From: Macrotrachela quadricornifera
Lineage: Eukaryota; Rotifera; Eurotatoria; Philodinida; Philodinidae
NCBI GenBank assembly: GCA_022393335.1
Contig: JAJEKB010021049.1
Span: forward strand, 357,154 to 421,153
Reading direction: 5' to 3'
Length of the DNA: 64,000 nucleotides
The notes under the pieces were generated by a model. That model was not told the origin of the DNA. It saw only the letters and a list, made by a program, of their open reading frames with translations, and ran no database searches. Below are positions 23,147 to 35,144 of this stretch, piece after piece (positions within the stretch are counted from its first letter, which is position 1; each line of letters opens with the position of its first letter). A program made the position numbers and the translations under genes.

Positions 23147-24864
23147 GTGAAAACTGTTGGTAGTATGTTGTTGGGGATATAGCAACCTACTGAGCTTTCA
23201 GGGTGCTTAAAAATAAAATAGGAAAATGTCAGAAGCTTGGAAGGGGAACTCATCAGATTTTAATATAAAGATTTGTGGGACTGATATTTTTTGGCACGAT
23301 TACAATCGCGATCATGAATTCGACCATAATGCGGGCCAATATTTTAATATCTCTAAAGGCGGTCAATGGGACTTCAGTTTTTCTGAAAATGAGCCAATCA
23401 GATCAAAAGAAAGAACAGAATCAGGCAAAAAGATTTAAGAAGATGCGAAAAGGATAAAACATATTTCGAGAGACACGATATGAACTGTTTAGACTTGGGA
23501 TCTTCAACTAATTATTAGTGAAGGAGAGTGAGAATGTGGTTGTGAGGAGTACAAGAGATGAGAAATGAATGTTGGACGGTAGTATGGAGATAGACGTGGA
23601 TGTGATTGAAGAACTGTTTTCATGACACGAACATAAGCCAGAATCAGTTCTAATTGATAAAACTGAATATTACATTCCAAAGTTGGAGATAAAAGGAGAA
23701 GCGACGAATTGGAAGTGGCACTGTGAAGGGGTGCCGACGACCGGTGAGGAGCATTAGTGTCGCTTGAAAAATACATTTCTTAACTAGATATACACATGTT
23801 AGTAACATAATTAAGAATGCTAAAGTGTCATGTGCTCTGCACATGATACATTGTTGTCTCTCTCATGTTTGTTTGTTTCCATTCACATTCCTCTCACTTG
23901 TCTTTTTGCTCCTCTTCGATTCGTTTTGTTCCTCTTCCATTGTTTGTTGCTCTGAGTCAGTGATGATGTGTTGGAACGCATGTATACACCAGAAAAGGCG
24001 TTGGCAGCGGTAGATATATATTGTTCTGTTCTTGTGTGTATTTTCGGTGGTGTGCTTACATTCTTTTTTGTTTGGTTTTGGTTCGGTTATGGAATAAAGC
24101 TTTTATTCTTCACATAAAGGAATATTCATTGGAGAGGATAACTAAGTAGAAGCATGTAAACTAACTTTAAATGAGAATCGTTTTCCACAAAAGTTTTGGA
24201 GAAAAGTGACTAAAAGTTTTATAGAGCGATGCGCCTTGGTAGCTAATATGTAAACTTGTCAAGCGACATAGATGAATGATTTTAGCAGTATGACAATTTT
24301 ACCTCATAGTCTACTTTCAGGATTAAGCTAAACGAGATCAGAATGGGCAACGCGTTGCTCATTATTAGACAGAGATAAAATAGAAATTAATCAGATATAT
24401 AAATATTTTTAGTAGATAATCTCTGATTAGTATAAATTTACAGTAACTCTCAAGAAAAGGCTCGATGGAAGCTAGACAATATAAAAATCTCAATGCTATA
24501 AGATTGTTCTAATTGTTTTTGCAAACCACTGTATCAAATTTTGTTTAAAGTGCTCGCCATTGAAAATAATAATTCAGTATATGACAGCAATATTGCTATT
24601 GATATGTAATCACAAAATCTCAGTTTGAATCGATTTCTAAAGTAGTTTCAAGCATACATGTTCGAATGCAGTTTTGTTCGAGCGGTTCGTAAGCCCACTC
24701 TCAAATGTAAAAAATCAAGGTTCAATTCCGCCTTCCGGCAATGAAATTAGTGAGGTTTCAAAATGAAAAACGCTATGACAGCGTAATAATAAAAGTCAGT
24801 ATGGGAAAGTAAATAGTAAAAGGGCTGCAACAGCATAAGTAATTAAAGATAATAAAAATAACTT
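23147..24864. other. Non-coding stretch
   Basis: No supported gene. Open frames at 23226-24013 look spurious: they overlap on both strands and carry low-complexity Ser/Leu peptides. A G/A-rich segment at 23510-23760 is purine-biased on the plus strand. A faint tRNA-like string near 24670-24742 was rejected as a gene. Confidence 0.4.
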
Positions 24865-25483
24865 GCGAGGGAACTTCCTGAGGGGCCCAACGAGTTTCGA
24901 ATCCATCTTTTGGTCATAAGTAAAGCTTGATGAGGTATGAAAAATCCCAAAAGGATACGAGCCCTTAGGTCTTCCTTCCAGAGTTTTAGCTACTTTAGTA
25001 GAATTTCAGCCTGCGCCACGGTATGCGGTGATAAATCGAATGACATTATTTCGAGCTGAAATTTAGCTCATAGATAGCTATGCTTACGATTAGAATCTAC
25101 TGAAAATTTCAGCTCAAAAGAATAATCCTTCCATGAGATATTAATTCGCAAAATTAACCGGTATCCTATGAAAGATGCACAAATCTCATGTTTTTGGGGG
25201 AATTTAATATCTCGTGAAACGAACATTCTTCTGAGTTGAAATTTTCAGCGCATGCTAGTCACAAATATAGCTATCTGTGAGCTAAATTTCAGCTCCAAAT
25301 AATGTCATTCGGTTTATCGGTACATACCGCGACACAGGGTGAAATTCTACTAAAATAGCTAAAACTCTGGAAGGAAGGTCTAACGGTTCGTATCATTTTG
25401 AGATTTTTCACACCTCATCAAGATCTACTTGTGACCAAAAGATGGACTCTAAACTCGTTGGACACCTCGAGAGGTTCCCTCGT
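24865..25483. repeat. Palindromic MITE, family F1, copy 1
   Basis: The left end GCGAGGGAACTTCC is matched by GGTTCCCTCG on the right. Arms of about 280 bp are nearly complementary throughout (ATCTTTTGGTCATAAGTA against TACTTGTGACCAAAAGAT, CTTCCTTCCAGAGTTTTAGC against GCTAAAACTCTGGAAGGAAG) around a centre near 25170. No coding capacity. Related copies lie at 36680-37273 and 38941-39541. Confidence 0.85.
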
Positions 25484-26769
25484 TAGTAATAAATATTAGT
25501 ATAGAAAAAATGGTTGTTAAGAAATACTATGACAATAGAAGTAACAAAAAGTATTTCACTAAATAACCACGAAAAAAGCTTGTCAGTAGGGCCCTTTTAG
25601 GGCTAAAATGTGGAACTCACATATTTATATAGGCTAGGAAGTTGTGTCACTATGGATTTTTTATGTTTTTACTCTACACCGATGGATATATGTTTTGCAG
25701 CAAAGCTTTAGGATGAAAGAGAACGACGATAAACGACAAGAATCATTTAATATATCGCGTCTGCTACAATGGCGAGGTGTTTGTAATGAAGGTATCTGTA
25801 ATGGGAATTGGTCTGTAAGGGAAAGTTGTCTGTAAAGGAGGAGTCCGAAAAGTTTCGACTTAACACTTATACTCATCGTTTTTCTTCGAAAAAATAAGCC
25901 ATGCCTGGCACATCTGTCACGGGCAGATAGTGTTCCTAACCTGCCTGTTACGCTTGTGACGACTCGTTTGCTAAGGACAGTTTGTGTACAATGATTTTTG
26001 ACTCCGGTTGCTAAAGGTGTTTGTAAGGAGGGAGAAGCTTGGAAACTTCGGCTTAAGACTTACACTTACATTTGATATGTGAGTTCTATAATATCCTTGC
26101 GTCCTATAAATACATTAATAGTCGGTCTAGTGGGTCTGAAACTCATAAAGAATGAGTGTCTGAGAAAACCAGCCACTCTCACACATCGATGATAGAGACA
26201 CATTTTAGAATTCGGCAATTTTTTTGTATATGATAAGTAGTAGTGAAGTTAGAATCACCTGGAATTTTCAGTCCCATCCAATCACTTCTTCATGTACAAA
26301 AGTTCAGAACATGAGCAAAATCTTCGATATTTGCCGATATCAATGTTTTTTTATTTCTTAGCGATTTTTAGATCATTTCATTGTATAAAGGTAACTTGTT
26401 CATGTGAATACCTTACAAAATTTTGATCGATCTATAAAAACTTGGAAAATTACATTGGAACAACCATTTTTCTCGTTTTTTCTGATTTCTCCTACCAAAA
26501 TGTCGAACAATCACATTAAATGTAGTAACAAGTAATCAGTCTGATATTTCTGCTGATGATAGAAGACATCGAGACCTATCACCTAGAAATTCTAAAAGGT
26601 TTGACTCTTGATACAAGTGAACTACTCTTGGTAAAATCATATGAAGTACATATATGTGTGTGTTCTTCTTCAGAACAAGTTTAAAACCATTTGAAGCGAT
26701 GGAGATTATGATAATTAGGGCATACCAAAAGTAGTGGCTCAGGTACCTTATTTTCTTATAATAGGCTGA
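25484..26769. other. Non-coding stretch with short internal repeats
   Basis: A piece at 25770-25870 (TGTAATGAAGG, TCTGTAAGGGAAAG, GTCTGTAAAGGAGG then GAAAAGTTTCGACTTAACACTTATACT) is echoed at 26010-26075 (TTTGTAAGGAGGGAG then GAAACTTCGGCTTAAGACTTACACT). Between them lies TGTCACGGGCAGA/CCTGTTACG-type sequence related to the CTGTNAC-rich repeats seen at 45600 and 58130. No gene seen. Confidence 0.4.
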
Positions 26770-28440
26770 CGTAGGTGAAGTTAGTCAAATATTCGAGTAA
26801 AATTAGCTAGGATTCATTCAGGAAAGGTTCCAAACGGCTCTAATACATTCCAGAGTACAACTCGACGAGCGTTATCCACTTATAAAACCAGATTTTCGAC
26901 GGCGCAAAAAGTATCCTTGTAAATCCTAAAATATTTTTTTGCGTTATTGATATCATCGCAAACTGTTATGGTACGCGGCTAGCAAGTGTTCCAAATGGCA
27001 GGCAGGGTTGCAAATGGAATTGAATGAAGTCTATCTATTAAATCAATCAGATTCCGTACAATAATTGAGATTATGAGAAATATTGAATATGAAACTGGAG
27101 TATTGTAAAGAAGTCATATGGATCTGTGTATATCTCTGTCTTCAGTTTCACAATTGGTTTGTTGGAGTAGCAAAAAGTCAGTACTTGCTGCTCGCAGGCA
27201 TCTCATTGATATATCTCATGGTTGTTTTTGAAAGGAAGTGAGAACACGTGTTCGAAATATATATTGAGCCCTTCTAGTCTTTCTAGATATGATAAATAAA
27301 TTTTCTGTATTACTATGGACAAAAGGATCGCAAGAAGAGATTCTGCAGATTGCGTTGTATTTTCAAAAAATAGTTTTTATTCAATGAATGGTATCTAATC
27401 TGAGCAGAAGAATAAGAAAGTTTTTACATTTCACATAGCACAGAAAGAGAAAGAGAAACAAAATTAACTTTTCAGTGCATATACAGCTGTTTCGACTGAA
27501 GAACGTGATTGACTAATTTGTTTGACACCTACAAGATTATTGCATAGCGATAAACGATTTGATGAATCAATAATAGTTCTTGTAAAATGATCAGCTTCAT
27601 GACTTATTGTTACACATAGCTTATATCTATTCAAAAAAATAGTCAGACTTTTTTGCCGGTTGAGAATAAAAAAACTGCACATATAGGATGAAATTGGAAA
27701 GATCTAATTGACTTACGTCTTGTTTTCTAACAAAAAAACGATATCTCTTGTTTTTCGATTAACAAAATATGATATTATTGCAAGGGTTTCGAATATTTCG
27801 TACGTCACTTACCTTCCATTTTTGGAAAATTAACAGAGCCAATACATTACATCACTGAAAATATGTGTCAATAGTTACCTTAGCTATTCAATGTACGTTA
27901 CTTAAGCACATATGGTTGCAAATAGAACGACATCTATAATAATTAGAGTAAATAATATGTAAAACCACAAATCCTGAGTCAAGTCATATTTTTTATTCTA
28001 TGGAGAGCTTTGAATGATCAGTGTTCCGAAGACCACATACTTCAATCTCAAGGTATTTCAAACACCATGGCAACCGTCCACTAAATCAGTCGATAGAGCT
28101 CGTCGCGTTATACTTGAAGCTCTTTTCGAACGCTTTGCGGTCAATTTCGCCTGGAATTACCACTAATTTCATAGGAAAATACCCGTATTTCCTAACTATT
28201 TTGGACACATTTGGAGCTATCGAGAATCAACTCCGGGCTGAAAATACATCAATGTTAGCGTGTTTTCGATAGTAAAAAACAATTATTTTGCATTTTTTCA
28301 GGACACGTTTTGCACTATCAGGGATCTGATTTCACCACTGGTTAGAGCTCCTCGATTTGTGCTTTAGAATGCATTGAAACCGTTCTTAGACGAATCCTAG
28401 CTAATTTTACTCGAATCTTTAACTAATTTCACTTACGTGA
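26770..28440. mobile_element. Candidate DNA transposon with about 180-bp terminal inverted repeats
   Basis: 26770-26960 matches 28240-28440 in reverse complement at about 75 percent. The core is strictly conserved: ATTCGAGTAAAATTAGCTAG at 26802 against CTAGCTAATTTTACTCGAAT at 28397. The 1.3 kb between the arms carries no transposase that I can recognise. On the minus strand it holds an exon-like frame with good splice signals (27464-27626). Old and diverged. Confidence 0.6.
27464..27626 (-). pseudogene. Exon-like coding fragment inside an inverted-repeat element
   Basis: On the minus strand an acceptor TTTTTTGAATAG precedes 54 codons ending in TAA (peptide contains TISHEADHFTRTIIDSSN and VKQISQSRSSVETAVYAL). 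This reads like true protein. 90 nt upstream a perfect donor (AAGAC|GTAAGT at 27717/27716) ends a second short open stretch (reads DIVFLLENK) that joins in frame. Further upstream the frame is broken by TAA. I do not recognise the protein. It could be the tail of a lost gene or a host fragment picked up by the element. Confidence 0.35.
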
Positions 28441-28509
28441 ATCATCACTAATCCCGCTAGCAAGACCATTTATATCATGTCATAGTTTTATCCTTAGGTG
28501 AACTAATTA

Positions 28510-28851
28510 ATGGTGTTACGAAGAGTAAGACGATTTCGATCACGTATCCGAGTGTGGATCCTTGTGGGCCTGATATTTGTTTACATCGTACTACAACTTA
28601 AAAGTAAGCGAGTTTATATTATGAATTTTTGACTTGCTTTTTATTTAACGTATATAGTTACTATTCCCAATGCGCCACCATTGGATATGTTTATCTGTAA
28701 TTTGAACAAAATTGGTCGTCTAACTCTATTCAAGACGTACAGTAAGTGGAATAAGCATTGATACATTGAATTAAGGATTCTATCTTACTAATTACACAAC
28801 TGCATCAAAGGACAATCAAAGCCTGATTCGACTACTAAATACTCTTAAAAC
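28510..28851 (+). CDS. Candidate N-terminal exons of a second GT25-like gene
   Basis: The exon 28510-28603 begins with ATG and encodes a strongly basic tail (MVLRRVRRFRSRIR) and one membrane segment (WILVGLIFVYIVLQL). It is 94 nt long and ends in phase 1 before GTAAGC, exactly like exon 1 of the GT25-like gene at 20112-21340 (94 nt, phase 1). A 54-nt intron then leads to 28658-28741. A further short intron (34 nt if ending at 28775, unusually short) leads to a frame to 28851 or on to the TAA at 28914. The predicted luminal segment runs parallel in layout to that gene. The matching catalytic exons on this strand start at 32202. Confidence 0.5.
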
Positions 28852-31800
28852 GTATGCAACTTATTCCTCTTTTGAAAAAGAATTGAAAAGCTATAACAAA
28901 ATCTAAATCTTTTAAAGAAGCTGTACTTAAACATCTATCTATTTAAAAAATCTCGAATTTGCTAATTGAAATTAACTGAAGAAAGACTCCTAACGGTGAT
29001 CAATCTATGCGTAAGTTTCATAAACTGTGACTATTAGGTATTTGAGGTATAGATTTCCTACAGGCAATTAAAAATGAGTGGTCTGGTATTCGGTCGTATT
29101 GAGTGTGGTAATCATAAATACTGTCATACACTTTGCGGAAGACACTATTGATGATTAAGAACATGATCTTTTTTCTAATTTCGTCTTCGACTTGTATGAA
29201 GAAGTTTGCATTTTCAATTCCGCTGTTGAAGTATTCTATAGTTAAAGATTAATTTATGGATGCGGTACGAACAATAGCATATGTGTAGTCCTGCGTGAGT
29301 TTTCTTCTTTTTTTCTTACTCGACATACGCATCGGAAGTTGCCGTTCTCTGTTGCATTATCTTGAGAATGGAAAATCGATGAATTCTGTTGAAAAGCGAG
29401 ATGAAAGTGTCGAAATCAAACATAGCTGTGGGAGTACGAGTACATCGTATACTGTCATAAAAACATATGTACTATCAAAAAAGCTAGAATTCTAGACTTT
29501 ATGCACTGACATGTACTATCATGTACCGGTACATGCACAGTTGCGTGAACATGGGTACATGTTGTATCGACGTTTTACCTATGAGATTGTTAAGACATGA
29601 GTTTATATATCAACTTGATACATGTACTGATCTGATCCATTCATCCAGTTGGTCACTGAATGTCTTAAATGAATTGCAAAGTGATTCAAAAAAAGTAAAT
29701 TAGAAAATAATTCAGTTTTATTCACCTCTGTACAATAGGATCTGCCAGGATCTAACATGGTATATGATGCTCTGAATAACTTATTTGAATATGAGGGCGG
29801 AAACATTCACATACCTGTCTTTTCCCTGATGGGGAGGATGAGGGTGAAAACATAGAATCAGGCTCAGAGAAAGCATGATCTAAGTGCGGGTGACGACGGA
29901 AAGAAGGAGACCGTAGTAGATTCCATATACTCATAGATGAGCACATGTAAATACGCATCTGTTGGCACATTTTTAAGAAAAATATCTATACAAGTTGTAT
30001 CCGTACTTACTCACGCATTGGCACTTGCACATGTACTAATACACGTGAGTACATGAATTCTGGAATTCTACATTTTTGGCAATACATAAGTTAGTGACAG
30101 TACATACATATGCACTATTGTATGAGAGTATATAGCATTGAATAATATATTTGAATACGTGTTAGCGCTCTGAATAGCCTTTGATTTTGTCAGTGCATTT
30201 TGTACCCATATTCGCATACCCCTCTTCACTTCTCTAGTGGGGTTCCAGGTTAGCTGAAATGATCTCACGCCAAATTGTTCTTCTTCCAAACTCCTATCAA
30301 TGAGATTTTGCAATATGTGTGTTCTTTATTCATATTTAGATCTGTCTCTTGTTACAATCAGTTGAAGAAGCTTAAGTAGGGCAATATAAGCTCTATTTAT
30401 TATATGATTTCATTGAGAAGAAATGTTTCATATGATTCGTTGCGACTAAAACAACTTAAGTAACAGAAATGGAAAAAAAAGTACATTCATGTCGATCGAC
30501 TTCAAGAAGGAGACTCGTTTGATATTAGATTTAAAGAAAACTATCGTTATATCTAAGCTCTTGGTGTGCATATCTTGACTTATAAATATCTCTATTTCAT
30601 GAATATGCTCTATGCTACCCTATAAAGAGATTCGCTAGAATTAATTTTATTTTCGCAAAGTAAGATAATTCAGAACGATTTTTTGACGCTCTAACCAGTA
30701 GACTGCACAGAACAGCTCGTATTCGTCTTTTTTTTAATGTATTAAAGCGTAGCGTAAATGTTTTTCTTTAATCTCGTCTAGTAGGAAATATTTTATTCCG
30801 AAACACTCTTTAGTTTTGACATTTACACAAAAGTTCATTGTTTGGAGAAGTAAGGTATATGACGATTAGATAAAAAGCAAAACTATGATATATAGTCACA
30901 ATAAAAATGATTTTTCAATTTTTTGTGACTATTTTGTGAAATGCGATCTAAAAGAGACATTGAAGTATAAACATAAAAATTTAGAAATTATCACTCTCAC
31001 CGAAACGTATCAGTCAGCTTGACAAAAATTTCTACAGATGTGATAAACATCTTAATAATGACCTACCATAGATCATCATAGACGGTCACTAAGTCTTAGT
31101 TTATTATAAAATTATTGAAGCACGATGAATTCGAGATACACATATTTTGCTCTCTTTCTACGCTCATTGTAATAGTATGTTATAATTCAAAAACGAATAC
31201 GTATGTGTCTGTATACTCTCATTCGCAATATAAAAAGTTCGAACGTGTTACATATTTGAATCTTGCAGAAATTGTCCAAACAACTGTTTAAAATCAATAT
31301 AATAGTTGAAAAACAAATCCTGTAAAAACTTTAGCGGATTAAAAGTTGTCATTAAAGCAATAATGTGAAACTATTTAAACGTTTCTTGAAGAAAATCAGA
31401 TTAAAATCGATTAGAATGATACTATTTTAATCTTAGTTTTGCTAGAGATTTTTTAATAACATTCGAATCAACTTCTACTGATTATTTATTCTTCTTTTCT
31501 GTGTATCACTACATAATATGTCATTTTATGCGAACAATTGAAAACTCGCGGAGTTACTTTTTTGTTCGTTTTCATGTTATAAGTAGTATACACAAGATAA
31601 AACAACGAAATCTCTAGCTTTTTCTCTCATATTCTTGTTTCTCTGTTCGTTTGTCTATAAAAGCAATCTAAAGTTTGGAAATTATTCACATGTTGTTCGA
31701 AGAGTCTGAAACTGAAGAAAGCCGTAAATCACAAAGTGAAGTGAGCTCGTCGGATAATGATTTTATTATAATACATCTTGAATCTAGGAATTCTGATGAA

Positions 31801-32201
31801 GAAATTAGCGTAGTTATCTAATATACAAAGAACACTATGTAACAAACAATATGACCGGTTTGAAGTTTTACGAAAGTCTTATGAGATCTTTACTCGTTGT
31901 TGCACTATTTGAGAATCTAAAGTTTTAGTGCGAAACAATGATGAACAAGCTAAAATAAGAGCAAATTCCTGATCACAAGCTGGACGAAAAGGCGGAATCT
32001 TGACCGTGATGTCCGAAGGCATTTTTTAAGCTATTACGGAAACATTCCTTAATAACATCCGAGAGAAGTCAGTAAACTCGGCACTTATCTGACGACAGAA
32101 TTAGATTTTTCATTTGTAACTTCTGTAGTAATTTGAAAAGTAGCACAGATTCATTAACTTGTTGAATCAATAAGTATTTTATTCACTGCATGTATTTGCA
32201 G
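28852..32201. other. Non-coding stretch separating two halves of a GT25-like gene
   Basis: Contains an inverted-repeat element (29448-30115). A short acidic frame lies at 31690-31821 (starts MLFEESETEESRKSQSE, 43 codons, unknown, possibly a transposase N-terminus relic). Otherwise A/T-rich sequence. It is either one long intron or insertion material. Confidence 0.4.
29448..30115. mobile_element. Inverted-repeat element, about 670 bp, GTACATG-rich ends
   Basis: 29448-29576 is matched in reverse complement by about 29985-30115. Landmarks: TACTGTCATA, CTAGAATTCTAG and TTGCGTGAACATG on the left against TCACGCATTGGC, CTGGAATTCTAC and AGTGACAGTA on the right. Short palindromic GTACATG/CATGTAC words are dense in both arms. 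There is no recognisable coding region. Probably a non-autonomous DNA transposon. Confidence 0.6.
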
Positions 32202-33246
32202 GTAAGGTGTACTTTAGCAGAGGCGTGGTATACGATTTCTATTCAAGTGATGAAATCAATAATCATTCAGGTCCTGGTCGTCAATGGCTAAGATTTCCAT
32301 TGCCCAACGAACGACATCGACTGAACATTATACCATGGACGCCTCCTCGTGAAACACAGCGATCTACAGTATCACTTCGTTTCATTCCGTTGTCATCAAC
32401 TGGAATCGCATTTGTCAATAGAATTTATATTATGACCACAGTTAATCTCACTGACCGTCAAGCTAATCTGCAAAAACAATTTGCTCGAAATCAAATTACC
32501 AATTTTGAATGGCGTTCAAAATGGACGTATAATACTTGCAATGCTGCAGTGAACAGAGCAGAAGTCTATGGTAAAATGAATTTGCAAGAGAGTTCCATAG
32601 GTAAAATTGATTCGCTTCTTTATGCATAGTTATGCCGGTTACATATATTCTAGAATATGATATCCAAAAACGATGGTGTGCCATTACAATGGAGCATGTT
32701 GATGTGTGGCACAACATTGTAGATCATAACATTTCTTTGGCACTTATTCTTGAGGATGACGCCATATTCGTACCATTTTTTCGTGAGAAGCTTGATCGAA
32801 CTATTTATACAGCCATTCGTACAAATATGCTCAGAATTGGTGCAAACATACAATGTACCACACCAAACAGCACACATTTTTCGACGAATATTGACGAATG
32901 GATCAATCAGGATCCTATAATTATTATTGGTGGATGTTTTGATAGGCACGATGTCAATTTCACTGCGGATCAAAAAGACGCAGGCCCAATGTTCTCAATA
33001 CACAAGAAACGTGCAACCCGATGTAGCCATGCTTATTTACTGACAGCTTGTTCGGCTCAGGCTCTTCTTCGTCAGATTTCTATTCGAAAAAAACAATTTC
33101 TACAAATAGATTGGCTGCTGAATGAGCTAGTGGCTGAATCATCTACGCTGCAAGCATTTTGGCTTGATCCTCCGATAGTGTATCAGGGGAATATGGTTAA
33201 TGATCTCGATGATATACCCTCTTTTCAGCAGGCAACGTATTGTTAG
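32202..33246 (+). CDS. GT25-like glycosyltransferase, catalytic part, 5' end uncertain
   Basis: Two exons, 32202-32600 and 32654-33246, are joined by a 53-nt phase-1 intron at the same site as the intron in the 20112-21340 paralogue (after KMNLQ here, KMNLR there). The acceptor TTTGCAG at 32201 is preferred; one at 32220 is also possible. Family motifs are present: VVYDFYSSDE, ITMEHVDVWHNI, LILEDDAIFVPFF with the acidic EDD, CSHAYLLTACSA and FWLDPPIVYQGN. The C-terminal catalytic part is therefore intact. No start codon or membrane anchor lies directly upstream; the best candidates are the exons at 28510-28851, 3.3 kb away. Whether this gene still makes a full protein is unsure. Confidence 0.72.
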
Positions 33247-35144
33247 AAGATGTGATCTCTCCCCATTTTTCTGTGCACGGCTCCTAATCTATCTATTTCA
33301 CTTCGCAACTTTGGTATATTTATTTCTCCTAGTACTAAATATGAATCTTTCCTTTATTGCTCCCCTCATAGTTTTAGGTCTATGAGACCTAATATATGAA
33401 AAAAATCATGAAACTTTTGTAATCAATATATTTCATTAGTTATTTAAGTAATTTCTACACATAAATAGTCGGTTTAAAGAGTGTTTAAAAATAAATTTAT
33501 TGTTTTTAGAAAGGACAGGGACGCCTAAGAAGCCAATTCGACCCATTAGGATTTTTCGTCATTAACTTTATTCACTCATAGATCAAATGAGACAACATGC
33601 TGAAATTACAACTTTCACACTAGTTTCATGAGATTTTGATCCATCTTTTATAGATAAAAGCTAATAGCATAGTTGCGGTAAAAAAAAGTGAGCTTGCATC
33701 AGTGTAAACGCGAAATTTCGAGTTCACTTTACGTCACTCCACATTTTATCATCAAAATCAGGTCGTTTTTTCCAGATTATATTTAATAATTGATAGCTCT
33801 CTATCAGTTATAGCCTATGTTATAAGAATTAGTTTGCTAAAACTTAGTTAATTAATTAATCGCCTGCCAATTGATACTACTCAGTACCCAGAAGTGAAAT
33901 TTTCATAATGGAACAATTGTGTTGTATTATTCGAAATCAATTTCCGAGAACAGAACAAAATCGCTCTGTTATGGGAATATCACTTTCGAGTACTGAGTAA
34001 CTTTGTCCTGTTTTGCGAACGGCTCTTGTAGTGTTAGAAATGTATTTTTAGTAACTATCTATTATAAATTATAAAACATTATCTGAAAATAGTTGGTAAA
34101 ATGTGGATCCGTAAATGAGCTTAAAATTTCGAGTTTACGTGCCGAGCTCATTTCTTTTGATCCAAAGTAACTTATTTTTAATTACTATTCCAATAATCGA
34201 CCTTATCAGGATCGATTTAATTGTTTAGTAAATAGATAAGAAAGAATGGTTCCAAAATTGGCTATTTGATAGCTTATTGATAACGCTTTAAGCGTATATA
34301 AGACTCATCGATTGAACATTTGATTTAATAATGCCTGAACCTGTCATACTATTAAGCACTATAAATACGGATACTAGATTTATCATGGATTTTTATCTTT
34401 CGGCATAGTTGTTCGGGTTTCAGTATTATTCTGAGCTAGATTCAAAGAAACTAAAAAGCAAATTATATTGTTTGATAGAATAGCCGACGCTCTATCCTAC
34501 TCCGATAAAATTAGACATTTCCAATATATTGCATACATACAGCAAACTACACAAAACTACTGAAAAATAACATAATCAACCTGTATGTTCTATTTTTAGG
34601 AATGAATATAACGAATACTATTGAAATTTTTGAAACTTTGCCATTTCTGTGGGTTGGCAACATAAAAGCTCGAGTATCCTAAATCAACGTTATATCTGTT
34701 TTGAATAGCAATGATGACATTTCGATCTGAAAAAAAATTATATCGAAACCTCATCAGTTTCACATTGATTTTTAGTGCGTTCTTTTAATTTCCTTTTTTC
34801 ATGTTATCCAAAACAATTTCGTACAGTTTTCTATTAAGCTCGTAGAGAATTAAACAGCAAATTTAACGAAATAGAGAGCGGAAAAATACAATGGACTACA
34901 TGCGAGAACAGTTCCTTTCTCTCACAACTACGTTGATATGTCTTCTAGCGTATATTTTAGTAGTGTTTAAAGATATGTTTTTTACTTGAAACCAATACAT
35001 GTTAAAACGGTTTTGATCAAATAATCAGAACGTGCCTTCGATGCAAATTCCTAATAGGCATTTTTGATTTCTCTTCGACTTGCTTTAACAAAAAAAATAA
35101 TAAAGCAACAGTTTTGCAAAATCTTTTGCATCATCCATTAGGTT
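33247..35144. other. Intergenic stretch
   Basis: Lies between the convergent ends of two glycosyltransferase genes. No gene or clear repeat was recognised; sequence is AT-rich. Confidence 0.45.

Noticed and set aside
23504..24013. Overlapping open frames on both strands
   Set aside because: Low-complexity Ser/His/Leu peptides, mutually overlapping, no splice or domain support.
24660..24745. tRNA-like string (TTCGAGCGGTTCGTAAG then GGTTCAATTCC)
   Set aside because: It has words like A and B boxes of a class II tRNA, but the anticodon, T-arm and acceptor stems do not pair. At best a tRNA relic or SINE head.
31690..31821. 43-codon acidic frame (starts MLFEESETEE) as a gene
   Set aside because: Too short, no continuation found downstream; recorded only as a possible transposase relic.
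32650..32973. 107-codon minus-strand frame
   Set aside because: Antisense shadow of the GT25-like catalytic exon.
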